In this document: piece after piece, positions 20,152-28,658 of the stretch
How positions within the stretch are numbered: position 1 is the first letter of the stretch
Layout of the letters: each line of letters opens with the position of its first letter
The notes under the pieces: model-generated
What the model saw: the letters and a program-made list of their open reading frames with translations, nothing else
Database searches by the model: none
Told to the model about the DNA's origin: nothing
Position numbers and translations under genes: made by a program
NCBI GenBank assembly: GCA_022842785.1
Contig: JALHOW010000006.1
Location: forward strand, 124,001-188,000
Direction of reading: 5' to 3'
Length of the DNA: 64,000 nt
Origin: Hyphomicrobiaceae bacterium
GTDB lineage: Bacteria; Pseudomonadota; Alphaproteobacteria; Rhizobiales; Hyphomicrobiaceae

Positions 20152-21162
20152 GTGGTGGACGTGGGCATATGCCGCCGCAACGGGACTGCCGGAACTCCCG
20201 GCGGCCATTTTTGCGCGCGTCTGCTCTCCGCCATGATCGGTGCGACCTTGCTTGCGCTCGCGCCGGCCGAGGTATCTGCCCAACAGGCGCAGGATCCCTG
20301 GCGGCCCGACACGCGCGGCGCGCCGAATGGCGGCCCGGCGGGAGGTCTTACTCTCCCGCCGAACGTCACCGTGGTGCCGCGGTCGGCGCCAGCGGGCAGT
20401 GCGCAGGAAGTACAGTTCACCGCCTTTCTGACCGATGATGGACCGCCTATCGATCAGGGCGTCGTCTGGCACATTTTCCAGGATAGCGAGAAGGACGGCG
20501 CGCGCCCCCGTCACCACCGGACGATGCGCGAGGCGAACCCGGTGATCCGCCTTTCGCCCGGACGCTATCTCGTGAACGTCTCGTTCGGCCGCGCCAACCT
20601 CACGCGAACGATCGCGGTGGAGGCCGGCGTCGCACTCAACGAGCGCTTCGTGCTCAACGCGGGCGGGCTTCGGGTGAGTGCCCAGCTCGGCGATGGTTTG
20701 CCGGCACCTGAGACGGCCATCAACTACGACATCTACTCCGGCGAGACCGATCAGCTCGGCAATCGCCAGCGGATCATGAGCGGCGCGCGGCCTGGGCTGA
20801 TCATGCGGCTCAATGCTGGCATCTTCCACATCGTCAGTCGCTACGGCGACGCCAACGCCGTCGTCAGCGCCGACGTGACGGTGGAGGCGGGCAAGCTGAC
20901 CGAGGTCGCCATTACGCATCCCGGTGCGGCGGTGACCTTCAAGCTTGTCACGCGCCCCGGCGGTGAGGCGCAGAGCGGTGCGCAGTGGGCAATCCTCGAT
21001 CCGGACGGTGAAGTCATCAAGGAGAGTGCCGGCGCGCTGCCGACGCATGTTCTCGCTGCCGGGAGTTACGTGGTGACGGCGCGCCATTCCGGTCGCGTGT
21101 TCCGCCACGGCTTTACCGTACAGGCCGGCGAGGCGGCGCAAATCGAAGTCGTGATGAAGTAG
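20152..21162 (+). CDS. Exported protein made of the same repeated beta domains
   Basis: About 336 residues with a signal peptide (h-region LLSAMIGATLLALAPA, cleavage near VSA-QQ). After a Pro/Gly-rich linker come three copies of the unit seen in the preceding VWA protein, marked by LSPGRYLVNVSFG, LNAGIFHIVSRYG and LAAGSYVVTARHSG, each followed by an AGxxxxxxV strand. GTG 20152 is chosen because GGGGAG lies 7 bases upstream; a TTG at 20080 would give a longer form. The domain is not one I can name; it resembles PEGA or transthyretin-like sandwiches. A joint function with the VWA protein is inferred from adjacency and shared repeats. Confidence 0.7.
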   Translation: MVDVGICRRNGTAGTPGGHFCARLLSAMIGATLLALAPAEVSAQQAQDPWRPDTRGAPNGGPAGGLTLPPNVTVVPRSAPAGSAQEVQFTAFLTDDGPPIDQGVVWHIFQDSEKDGARPRHHRTMREANPVIRLSPGRYLVNVSFGRANLTRTIAVEAGVALNERFVLNAGGLRVSAQLGDGLPAPETAINYDIYSGETDQLGNRQRIMSGARPGLIMRLNAGIFHIVSRYGDANAVVSADVTVEAGKLTEVAITHPGAAVTFKLVTRPGGEAQSGAQWAILDPDGEVIKESAGALPTHVLAAGSYVVTARHSGRVFRHGFTVQAGEAAQIEVVMK

Positions 21163-21250
21163 CAAAACAGAATTGCACCACATAGCAGAGCGGCGCGGGC
21201 ATCGGATGATGCGCCGCGCCGCTCTGGTTTTGAAGGTGGAGCGTCAGCCG

Positions 21251-22678
21251 CTATTTCTTCTTCTGCACCCCGTAGTCGTCGTCCTCGAGCGATTGCTGGT
21301 TCTTCTTTTGCTGCTCGATGATCTTTATATGCTGCTCGGACATTGGCCTGGAACGGGCTGCGTCATTCAGCTTGTTCGGCAGCCACGTCGCGATCGCCGG
21401 GAACGCGACCAGCAGCGCAATGGCCAGCACCTGAAGCATCATGAACTGGAACATGCCTCTGTAAATCGTGAGCAGGCTCCAGCTATCCGCCACCTGTTTC
21501 AAATAGTAGGCAGACATCGCGACGGGCGGCGATAGGAAGGCCGTCTGCAGAACAACCGCGACGAGGGCACCGAACCAGATCATGTCGATGTCCATGGCCT
21601 TCACCACCGGATAGAAGATCGGCAGGAAGACGAGAATGATCGCGGGCCATTCGAATGGCCAACCCAGGATGAAGATCAGGACCAGGATGAGGATCAGCAT
21701 CATGGTCGGCGAGAACTGCAGAGCCAGGAGCTTCTCGGTGATCCAGTTCGCCGTTCCAAGACGGGCGAAAACCGAGCCGAAGACGTTGGATGTGACTGCC
21801 AGCAACAGCACCATGCTGGACGTCGCGACGGTGCTCAATAACGCGCGCTTGAGGCCCGCGAAAGTAAACTTGCCATAGGCGACCGCCAGCATCACGGCAC
21901 CTGCGGCACCGACGCCTGACGCTTCAGTTGGAGTCGCGAGGCCCGCGAGGATCGAGCCGAGCGTTGCCGTGATGAGGCCGACCAGCGGAACGACGCCGAG
22001 AAAGACCTCCTTGAGGATGTAGCCCGTAGAATGCACCCGTTCTTCAAGCGGCACGGGGGGGCCGAGCTTCGGATTCAAGTTGGCCCGTATCATCAGGTAG
22101 GCGAGGTAGATTCCTGCAAGCATGAAGCCTGGGCCAAATGCTGCGGCATAGAGATCGGCCACTGACACGCCGAGCACCGGCCCCATCACGATCAGCATGA
22201 CCGATGGCGGTATCAGGATGCCGAGCGTACCGCCGGCCGTGATGGCGCCAGCCGAGAGCTCAGCGTCGTAGCCCGTCTTATTCATGATCGGGGAGGCCAT
22301 GATGCCGAGCACGGTGACGGCCGCCCCGACGATGCCGGTCGCCATGGCGAAGACCGTCGAGGTCAGGATCACGACGAGGAAGAGTGCGCCCCTCATCCGC
22401 GACAGCAGAAGCCGGAAGGCGGTGAACAACCGCTCCATGAGGCCGGCCTGCTCGGTGATGAATCCCATCAAAATGAAAAGAGGAACTGCCGCCAGCAGTT
22501 CCTCTCGCATCATGCCGATGGTCTGGAAGTAGGCGAGGTCGAAGACGGTCGCACCAATGCCGATGTAGCCGAAGGTCAACGCGAGAAACAGGAGCGTGAA
22601 CGAAATCGGCACGCCGATAAAGATGGCGCCGATCAGCACCGAGAGCATGATCAGGCCGGTAAGGGCTTCGCCGCTCAT
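21251..22678 (-). CDS. dctM: TRAP transporter large permease (DctM)
   Basis: A 475-residue, roughly 12-segment membrane protein of the DctM family, with typical stretches FILMGFITEQAGLMERLF, GTLGILIPPSVMLIVMGP and GLATPTEASGVGAAGA. It forms the ion-coupled channel of a tripartite periplasmic (TRAP) transporter. The C-terminus carries an unusual charged tail of about 30 residues rich in Lys, Gln and Asp and ending in KKK. ATG 22678 overlaps the dctQ stop by 4 bases; the frame extension to 22822 lies within dctQ. Confidence 0.93.
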   Translation of the reverse strand: MSGEALTGLIMLSVLIGAIFIGVPISFTLLFLALTFGYIGIGATVFDLAYFQTIGMMREELLAAVPLFILMGFITEQAGLMERLFTAFRLLLSRMRGALFLVVILTSTVFAMATGIVGAAVTVLGIMASPIMNKTGYDAELSAGAITAGGTLGILIPPSVMLIVMGPVLGVSVADLYAAAFGPGFMLAGIYLAYLMIRANLNPKLGPPVPLEERVHSTGYILKEVFLGVVPLVGLITATLGSILAGLATPTEASGVGAAGAVMLAVAYGKFTFAGLKRALLSTVATSSMVLLLAVTSNVFGSVFARLGTANWITEKLLALQFSPTMMLILILVLIFILGWPFEWPAIILVFLPIFYPVVKAMDIDMIWFGALVAVVLQTAFLSPPVAMSAYYLKQVADSWSLLTIYRGMFQFMMLQVLAIALLVAFPAIATWLPNKLNDAARSRPMSEQHIKIIEQQKKNQQSLEDDDYGVQKKK

Positions 22679-23226
22679 ACTTCGACCTTCTCTTTTTGCT
22701 CGAGTTCGATGCCCGTGCGGGCGGCATACACGCTCTTGATGAGCTCGGAGACGCCCTGGATCATCAGCAGCAGGCAGGCGAGCGGAATGACGGCTTTGAA
22801 CGGCCACAGTATCGGCCGCCACGGCGACTGATCGGACTGCTCCCCGATGTCGAAGGAGTAGAACGTCTGATCGATCCCGATGTAGCCCAGCATCAGAAGA
22901 GCCGGGAAGAAGAAGACGATGTAGGAGACGGCGTCGATGATGCCCTTGGTGCGAACCGAGAACTTCTCCCAGAAGAAGTCGGTTCTGACGTGCGCGCCCT
23001 TATGCAGCGCGTATGCGGCGCCGAGCATGAATAGAGTGGCGTAGAGCATATATGAGACGTCGTAGGCCCACGTTGTCGGCGAGTGAAACACGTATCTCGA
23101 GACAACCTCGATTACGACAGCGCCGACGAGTGGCAACGCGAGCAGCGAGATGATGAAGCCGGTCGCATCGGTAAACCGATCGATAGCCTGAATGATCGTC
23201 AGCAACGACCGTGGTGGTGCAGTCAT
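22675..23226 (-). CDS. dctQ: TRAP transporter small permease (DctQ)
   Basis: A 183-residue membrane protein with four hydrophobic segments. The DctQ signatures EVVSRYVFHSPTTWAYDVSY and KGAHVRTDFFWEKF are present. It forms the membrane complex with the large permease, whose start overlaps its stop, and lies 134 bases downstream of the binding-protein gene. The C-terminal tail is charged (ELEQKEKVEV). Confidence 0.92.
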   Translation of the reverse strand: MTAPPRSLLTIIQAIDRFTDATGFIISLLALPLVGAVVIEVVSRYVFHSPTTWAYDVSYMLYATLFMLGAAYALHKGAHVRTDFFWEKFSVRTKGIIDAVSYIVFFFPALLMLGYIGIDQTFYSFDIGEQSDQSPWRPILWPFKAVIPLACLLLMIQGVSELIKSVYAARTGIELEQKEKVEV

Positions 23227-23360
23227 GGGGAGGCCCTTAGCCTGGACACCCGCAATGGCGTCGGCCTGTGTAAGGTCGGCGTGATCGGCGGGCAGCGCTG
23301 TTCACGAAAGAGGGGCGAGCCGGATCTGGCTCGCCCCGTCTGTCCGAATTACCGGCAACC

Positions 23361-24470
23361 TTAGTTCGCCTTCGGTGGGAAGTAGTAGTTCGCCATGAAG
23401 GAATAGGGCGGGAAGTAGAAGCGCTTGTAAGGCACCACGATCGACGCGTAGGCCTTCTGGCTCTCGAGAACCTTCTTGAAGAAGGGGTTCTTCGCCGACT
23501 CTTCGGCCGCGATCTTGTCCCAGCCCTTGATGAACTCGAGGAGAATGTCGCGCGGGGTCTGGAGAACCTGCACGCCGTGCTTCTCCTGCATCTCCTTGAG
23601 TGCGTCAGCATTCTGGCGCTGCCACTTTGCGTGCCAGATTACATAAGCCTCATTCGCCGCGGACTTGATCCACTCATGCTCCTGGGGCTTGAGCGTCTCC
23701 CAGACGTCCTTGTTGAAGAGAAGCTCACCAACGGTGGTGTTCTCGTGGACGCCAGGCGTGTAGTGGAACTTCCAGACGTTGTGGAAGCCGAGACGCAGGT
23801 CCTCGACGCCACCAACCCATTCGGCGCAATCGATAACGCCACGCTGGGCCGAGGGAATGATTTCGCCGCCGGGCATGTTCACGACGGTGAAGCCGAGTTC
23901 TTTCCAGACTTCACCGGCAATGCCGGTCTGGCGGCACTTCATGCCCTTCATGTCGGCAACCGACGTGATGGGCTTGTTGAACCAGCCGAACGCCTGCGGG
24001 CCCGAAGGCAGCACGGAGTAGGCCACGACGTTCATCTTCAGCTCTTTCTGGAAGAACTCCTGATAGAGGTCCCAGCCGCCGCCGAAGTACATCCAGCCCA
24101 TGAAGTCCGTGTAGTCCATGCCGTACGTGCCGCCAGGACCACCGGTGAAGAGCACTGCCGTCTTGTTCTTGCCGGTCCAGTAGCCGCCCCAGGCGTGAGC
24201 GCCGTCGAGCACTTTCCTGTGCGTCGCGTCGAGAACTTCGAACGCGGGGACGATCTGTCCCGCAGGCATCGTGTTGACCTTGAGCGTGCCGCCGGACAGC
24301 TTGTCGACACGCTCGGCCCAGTAGGTGAAGTTTTCGTAGAGTGTGAGAGAAGCAGGCCATGTGGCCTGCATATTGAGCGTTCTTGTTTGAGCTTGAGCGG
24401 GGCCGCTGAGGGCCACCGCGGCGCCTAGCGCCAAGCTACTCAAGACGCACTTCGCCCGTGACGATACCAT
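23361..24470 (-). CDS. dctP: TRAP transporter substrate-binding protein (DctP/TakP-like)
   Basis: A 369-residue periplasmic binding protein. The signal peptide is followed by TRTLNMQATWPAS; conserved regions are MKGMKCRQTGIAGEVWKELG and GVIDCAEWVGGVEDL. The WVG/GVIDxAEW signature places it in the branch that includes TakP, which binds 2-oxoacids or similar monocarboxylates via divalent cations; the ligand is therefore probably a carboxylate, though not proven. ATG 24470 is preceded by AGGGAGGAAG. It is first in the dctP-dctQ-dctM operon and divergent from nudC. Confidence 0.92.
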   Translation of the reverse strand: MVSSRAKCVLSSLALGAAVALSGPAQAQTRTLNMQATWPASLTLYENFTYWAERVDKLSGGTLKVNTMPAGQIVPAFEVLDATHRKVLDGAHAWGGYWTGKNKTAVLFTGGPGGTYGMDYTDFMGWMYFGGGWDLYQEFFQKELKMNVVAYSVLPSGPQAFGWFNKPITSVADMKGMKCRQTGIAGEVWKELGFTVVNMPGGEIIPSAQRGVIDCAEWVGGVEDLRLGFHNVWKFHYTPGVHENTTVGELLFNKDVWETLKPQEHEWIKSAANEAYVIWHAKWQRQNADALKEMQEKHGVQVLQTPRDILLEFIKGWDKIAAEESAKNPFFKKVLESQKAYASIVVPYKRFYFPPYSFMANYYFPPKAN

Positions 24471-24670
24471 TAAACTTCCTCCCTTAGACGGTTTTAGAAC
24501 CTTTTGTTGCGCCATAGAGAGCACGCCTCAGTGCGGTGCGTCAATCGTGGAAATTCGAGGTTGGTCAAGTGGCGTGACGCCGCAGCTTCCTGCCCGATTT
24601 TGCATCACGCCAGTTACATTGCGCGCTCTGGGCGCATATGCTCTATCTCGCGCGCAGGAGGGGTTTTACC

Positions 24671-25606
24671 ATGCCGACGCCGACGCTTGGGACGACGCAA
24701 ATTCTGGATCGGGCCGGTGCCCGACGGTCCGACGACGCATGGTTGAGCACGCAGCGCACGGGCGAGGCGTCGCGCTTCATGATTCTCGTCGATCTGAAGC
24801 CCGTCATCGCGCCGGGACCCGAGCGTACGACCAGCGAAATCCGATGGCTGAGCACACGAGAAGTGCAGGCGCTCGCCCTACCTGTCGACGACGCGCTCTT
24901 CCTCGGGCTCGACACGGACGGCCGCGCCCATTTCGCGATCTCGATCACCGATCATCTGGCGCGGGCGACGCCCGGTGCCGTGCAGTACTTCCGCCCTGCG
25001 GTCGACCTCAGGACGCTCGCGATGCAGGGTGCTCTCACGTCCGAGGATCAATCGCTGGCTGGGCAGGCGCGCGCGCTTGGTCAGTGGCATGAAAATGCGC
25101 GCTGCTGCGGCAAGTGCGGCTCGGCGACCCGCCTCAAGGATGGTGGTTGGCGGCGCAAGTGCTGGGCGTGTGGTACGGAGTGGTTTCCGCGCACGGATCC
25201 CGTCGTGATCATGCTCGTCACGGATGGCGATCGCTGCATCCTCGCGCACGAGCACCGCTATGTCGCCAACATGTATTCGACGCTCGCGGGCTTCATCGAG
25301 CACGGCGAGGACATCGAGCATGCCGTGCGCCGCGAGGTCGGTGAGGAGACCGGCATCCGCGTCGGCAAGGTTGAGTATCATGCCAGCCAGCCGTGGCCCT
25401 TTCCGCACTCGCTGATGATCGGGTGCATTGCCCACGCCGAGACGACCGATCTGCAGGTCGACACGACGGAGCTTGCGGATGCCCGCTGGTTCTCGCGCGA
25501 GGAGGTTCGCGCCATGCTGGAGAGCCGCCACCCGGATGGCCTCACGGCGCCGGGCCGCCACGCGATTGCCAATATTCTGTTGCGCCACTTCGTCGGTGAA
25601 AGCTGA
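24671..25606 (+). CDS. nudC: NAD(+) diphosphatase / NADH pyrophosphatase
   Basis: A 311-residue Nudix hydrolase. It has an N-terminal substrate domain, a four-Cys zinc ribbon (CGKCG...CWACG), a Nudix box (GFIEHGEDIEHAVRREVGEE) and the NudC-defining SQPWPFPHSLM. It cleaves NADH/NAD and can remove NAD caps from RNA. AGGAGGGG lies just upstream of ATG 24671, which makes this the likely start rather than 24638. It precedes the PTPS-like gene by 105 bases in the same direction; a role of nucleotide-pyrophosphate hydrolysis in that locus is only a possibility. Confidence 0.93.
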   Translation: MPTPTLGTTQILDRAGARRSDDAWLSTQRTGEASRFMILVDLKPVIAPGPERTTSEIRWLSTREVQALALPVDDALFLGLDTDGRAHFAISITDHLARATPGAVQYFRPAVDLRTLAMQGALTSEDQSLAGQARALGQWHENARCCGKCGSATRLKDGGWRRKCWACGTEWFPRTDPVVIMLVTDGDRCILAHEHRYVANMYSTLAGFIEHGEDIEHAVRREVGEETGIRVGKVEYHASQPWPFPHSLMIGCIAHAETTDLQVDTTELADARWFSREEVRAMLESRHPDGLTAPGRHAIANILLRHFVGES

Positions 25607-25711
25607 GGTGCCCTCTAGCGGAATGTAGCCTAGCGGGTTGCTGCGGCGCGGAACGCCGCGCGCACGCCCCGCGTTCAACTGATCATTGTTAGCCTTGAAT
25701 GGAGTCGCACG

Positions 25712-26110
25712 ATGTATGCCGTCGAAGTGCGCGATCGCATCATGATCGCCCACAGCCTGCCCGATCCCTTCTTCGGACCGGCCCAACACATGCATGGTGC
25801 GACCTTTGTCGTCGACGTTGCATTCTATCGTGAGCAGCTCACGGCGCAGAATGTCGTCGTCGATATCGGCGCGGCACTCGATGTGCTCGGCAAGACGCTG
25901 AAGCCGCTGGCCTATAAGAACCTCGACGAGATCGCAGCCTTCAAGGGCAAGCTAACGACCACCGAGTTTCTCTGCCGGCACATCTTCGACGCCGTTGTTG
26001 CCGCGGCGAAGTCCGGCGCACTCGGGGCTGATGGCAAGGGCCTTGCCAAGGTTCGCGTCACGCTGCACGAGACCGACCTCGCAAGGGCGTGGTTCGAAGG
26101 CCCAGTCTGA
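25712..26110 (+). CDS. PTPS/QueD-family protein lacking canonical catalytic residues
   Basis: A 132-residue T-fold protein of the 6-pyruvoyl-tetrahydropterin / 6-carboxytetrahydropterin synthase family. A zinc-type set is visible: His in IMIAHSL (about residue 14) and HMH in PAQHMHGATF. Canonical enzymes have Cys four residues before HGH; here that position is Gly or Ala depending on alignment. The catalytic Asp-His of the LDHKNLN motif reads LAYKNLD. The substrate-anchoring Glu is kept in VRVTLHETDLARAWFE. So ordinary QueD or PTPS chemistry is unlikely and a related pterin-like substrate is possible. It is followed by glycosyltransferase and methyltransferase genes. Confidence 0.8.
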   Translation: MYAVEVRDRIMIAHSLPDPFFGPAQHMHGATFVVDVAFYREQLTAQNVVVDIGAALDVLGKTLKPLAYKNLDEIAAFKGKLTTTEFLCRHIFDAVVAAAKSGALGADGKGLAKVRVTLHETDLARAWFEGPV

Positions 26111-26172
26111 AGGTCTGGTGTGATCGGGCATGGTTGAGCGTATCAGGTCGAGCGGAGCAGTCGGCTGAGGCG

Positions 26173-27231
26173 ATGGTCACGGCAGTTTTTGCTATTCCCG
26201 GAGACATCACGCTTCCGACCGGTGGCTACGCCTATGATCGGGAGGTGCTGGCACGCTTGCCCGCAGCTGGCGTCGAGGTCGCGCATCTTGCGCTTCCGAG
26301 CGGCTATCCCGATCCATCCGAGGCTGATCTCGCGCGAACGGCCGAGCAGATATCGAACACGCCGCCTGATGCCGTGCTTCTGATCGACGGGCTCGCCTAT
26401 GGCGCAATGCCGCGCGCGCTCATCGAGCGCTTCGATCGGCGGATCGTCGCGCTGGTGCACCACCCGCTTTGTCTCGAAGCCGGCGTCCTGCCGGCGCAGG
26501 CGGAGATATTGCGCGCACTCGAAACGCAAGCATTGGCCATGGCGAGCCGTGTCGTGGTCACGAGCCCGCTGACGGCGCGCACGCTCGCGGCGGACTTCGG
26601 CGTGCCCGCGGAACGCATTACGGTCGCTGAGCCAGGGACCGATCCCGCGCGACGGGCTCAGGGCAGCCGGAGTGCGACAATCGCTTTGCTGGCCGTCGGC
26701 TCGATCGTGCCGCGCAAAGGCTACGACATTCTGGTCCAGGCGCTCGAGATGGATGCGCGTGAGTACGATCCGGATTGGAGCCTTCATATTGTCGGTGCCA
26801 TCGACCGCAGCCCGCCGACTGTGGAGGCCCTTCGTGCCCAGATCCGGCAGAGTGGGCTTGCCGAGCGCGTTCATGTCACCGGTCCGAAGTCGCGCGCCGA
26901 GCTGGACGGCTTCTATGATGGCGCCGACATTTTTGTTCTCGCGTCGCACTACGAGGGTTATGGAATGGTGCTCGCCGAGGCGCTGGCGTGCGGACTGCCG
27001 ATCGTGACGACGACGGGCGGTGCGGCCGCCGAAACCGCGCCCGATGGTGCTGCGTTGAAAGTGCAGCCGGGCGATGCGCACGCTCTGCAGAAGGCGTTGC
27101 GCCGCCTCATCGACGACATCAACCTGCGCAAGTCACTTGCCGATGCGGCCTGGTCCGCTGGTCAGAAACTGCCGCGCTGGTCCGACACCGCGGCGACGAT
27201 CGCCGAAGTTATCAAGGAGGCCCGGAAATGA
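26173..27231 (+). CDS. Glycosyltransferase family 4 protein
   Basis: A 352-residue GT-B glycosyltransferase. The C-terminal donor domain shows VGSIVPRKGYDIL and the retaining-type E-x7-E motif in SHYEGYGMVLAEALACGLPIV; the N-terminal domain contains the Gly-rich PTGGYAYDREVL. It transfers a sugar from a nucleotide donor to an unknown acceptor. The frame extends back to 26089 inside the PTPS-like gene, but ATG 26173 fits the family start. Its stop overlaps the methyltransferase ATG (ATGA). The absence of other polysaccharide genes suggests a small-molecule acceptor. Confidence 0.88.
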   Translation: MVTAVFAIPGDITLPTGGYAYDREVLARLPAAGVEVAHLALPSGYPDPSEADLARTAEQISNTPPDAVLLIDGLAYGAMPRALIERFDRRIVALVHHPLCLEAGVLPAQAEILRALETQALAMASRVVVTSPLTARTLAADFGVPAERITVAEPGTDPARRAQGSRSATIALLAVGSIVPRKGYDILVQALEMDAREYDPDWSLHIVGAIDRSPPTVEALRAQIRQSGLAERVHVTGPKSRAELDGFYDGADIFVLASHYEGYGMVLAEALACGLPIVTTTGGAAAETAPDGAALKVQPGDAHALQKALRRLIDDINLRKSLADAAWSAGQKLPRWSDTAATIAEVIKEARK

Positions 27232-28064
27232 GCGGCTTCTCGCCCGAATGGTTGGCGTTGCGCGAGCCGGCAGATGTGCGCGCTCGTGATCCGGGGTTGC
27301 TGACTGCGCTCGCAGCCCATCTTGCCGCGCGTGATGAGATCGAGGTCGTCGACCTCGGCTGTGGCACCGGCTCGAACATCCGTTCGACCGCGCCGGTGCT
27401 CGGCCCAGTGCAGGCCTGGACGCTCGTCGACTACGACCCCGTGCTGCTCGAGGCAGCGCGCGCGGAACTCGTCGCGTGGGCCGACGAGGCCGCGGAGAAC
27501 GGGGAGTCGCTCAAGCTCAAGAAGGATGGGCGCGCGATTTCCGTCCGCTTCCGGCAGGCCGATCTCATGCAGAACCTGGAAACCGTCATTGGCGGCCAGC
27601 CGGATCTGGTGACGGCATCGGCGCTGTTCGATCTCTGCTCGACGGATTTCATCAGACGCACGGCACGTGCGGTGGCCGCCGAGGGCGCTGCCTTCTACAC
27701 CGTGCTGACCTACGATGGCGTGCAGACGTGGAGCCCAACGCATCCGGCCGATGCCGAGATGACGGCAGCTTTCAATCTGCATCAGCAGACGGACAAGGGC
27801 TTTGGCAGCGCCGCTGGACCGGCTGCGCCCGAGGCTTTGGCGCTGGCCTTCCGTGGCCAGGGCTACGTGGTGCAGGAAGCGCCGAGCCCCTGGCGCATCG
27901 ATGCCTCTGAGCAGACGCTCATCAATATGCTGGCGGACGGCTTTGCTGGTGCGGTGGCTGAGATTGGCCGCGTGCCGCCCGACGTGGTGGCCCATTGGCT
28001 CTCAACGCGCCGCACGGTTTCGGTTGTCGGGCACACGGACACACTCGCACTGCCGCCAGTCTAG
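27228..28064 (+). CDS. Class I SAM-dependent methyltransferase
   Basis: A 278-residue Rossmann-fold methyltransferase with motif I VVDLGCGTGSNI near residue 44 and motif II-like WTLVDYDPVLLEAA; an insertion of charged residues (about 90-105) precedes FRQADLMQNL. The post-motif stretch ASALFDLCSTDFI is unusual. It overlaps the glycosyltransferase stop by 4 bases, implying coupled expression, and ends 3 bases before the convergent cytochrome b561 gene. The substrate is unknown; from context it may be the product made by the PTPS-like and glycosyltransferase proteins. Confidence 0.85.
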   Translation: MSGFSPEWLALREPADVRARDPGLLTALAAHLAARDEIEVVDLGCGTGSNIRSTAPVLGPVQAWTLVDYDPVLLEAARAELVAWADEAAENGESLKLKKDGRAISVRFRQADLMQNLETVIGGQPDLVTASALFDLCSTDFIRRTARAVAAEGAAFYTVLTYDGVQTWSPTHPADAEMTAAFNLHQQTDKGFGSAAGPAAPEALALAFRGQGYVVQEAPSPWRIDASEQTLINMLADGFAGAVAEIGRVPPDVVAHWLSTRRTVSVVGHTDTLALPPV

Positions 28065-28067
28065 AAG

Positions 28068-28628
28068 CTAGGCGTCGTCTTTGCCGCCTGCGCTCGGCCA
28101 CATGCGTGCGAATACGCGGTCCTTCAGGATGAAGCGGTGCATCAGTGCTGCGCCGATATGCATGAGCGCGAGCAGGCCGAGCAGGATCGCCGCCCAACCA
28201 TGGTAGGCGAGGATCGTCTCTCCCAGCGATTGGTTCTGCGCGATGATCTCCGGCAGATTGAAGCCGAACGGCGTGCCGCGCGCGCCGTAGGCCGAGACGC
28301 CGGTCCAACCGAGGATCGGCACCAGGAGAATGAGCGCGTACAAGCCGAAGTGCGTCGCACTCGCGGCGAACTGCTGCAGCGGATGGAGCGGCTCGGGCGG
28401 CGGCGCACCGCGCGTGAGACGTACGATAATGCGCACCACGACGAGCCACAGAATGCAGAAGCCGATGAACTTGTGCCAGCTATAGAGCGTGTTCGTCAGG
28501 GCATCGAAGTTCGACCACGCTCCGCGCTGCACCATATAAAGGCCGACGGGGATCATGATGAAGACGGCTGCTGCAATGATCCAGTGCAGTGTGCGCTGGA
28601 GAGGTGAGTAGCTGCGTAGTGCTTCCAT
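28068..28628 (-). CDS. Cytochrome b561 (di-heme membrane cytochrome)
   Basis: A 186-residue membrane protein with four main helices. His residues suited to heme b are in LQRTLHWIIAAAVF, YSWHKFIGFCILW, ATHFGLYAL and YHGWAAILLGLLALMHIGAALMH. This is the bacterial cytochrome b561 type, which moves electrons across the inner membrane, often to or from quinone. It lies downstream of the RibD-type reductase gene with a gap of 30 bases on the same strand. Confidence 0.9.
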   Translation of the reverse strand: MEALRSYSPLQRTLHWIIAAAVFIMIPVGLYMVQRGAWSNFDALTNTLYSWHKFIGFCILWLVVVRIIVRLTRGAPPPEPLHPLQQFAASATHFGLYALILLVPILGWTGVSAYGARGTPFGFNLPEIIAQNQSLGETILAYHGWAAILLGLLALMHIGAALMHRFILKDRVFARMWPSAGGKDDA

Positions 28629-28658
28629 GATCGAGGCCCCCTAATTTAAGAGACCCAT

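Noticed and set aside
25712-26110. Simple annotation as QueD (queuosine synthesis)
   Set aside because: Catalytic Cys and Asp-His are not present and no queC, queE or queF gene is near.
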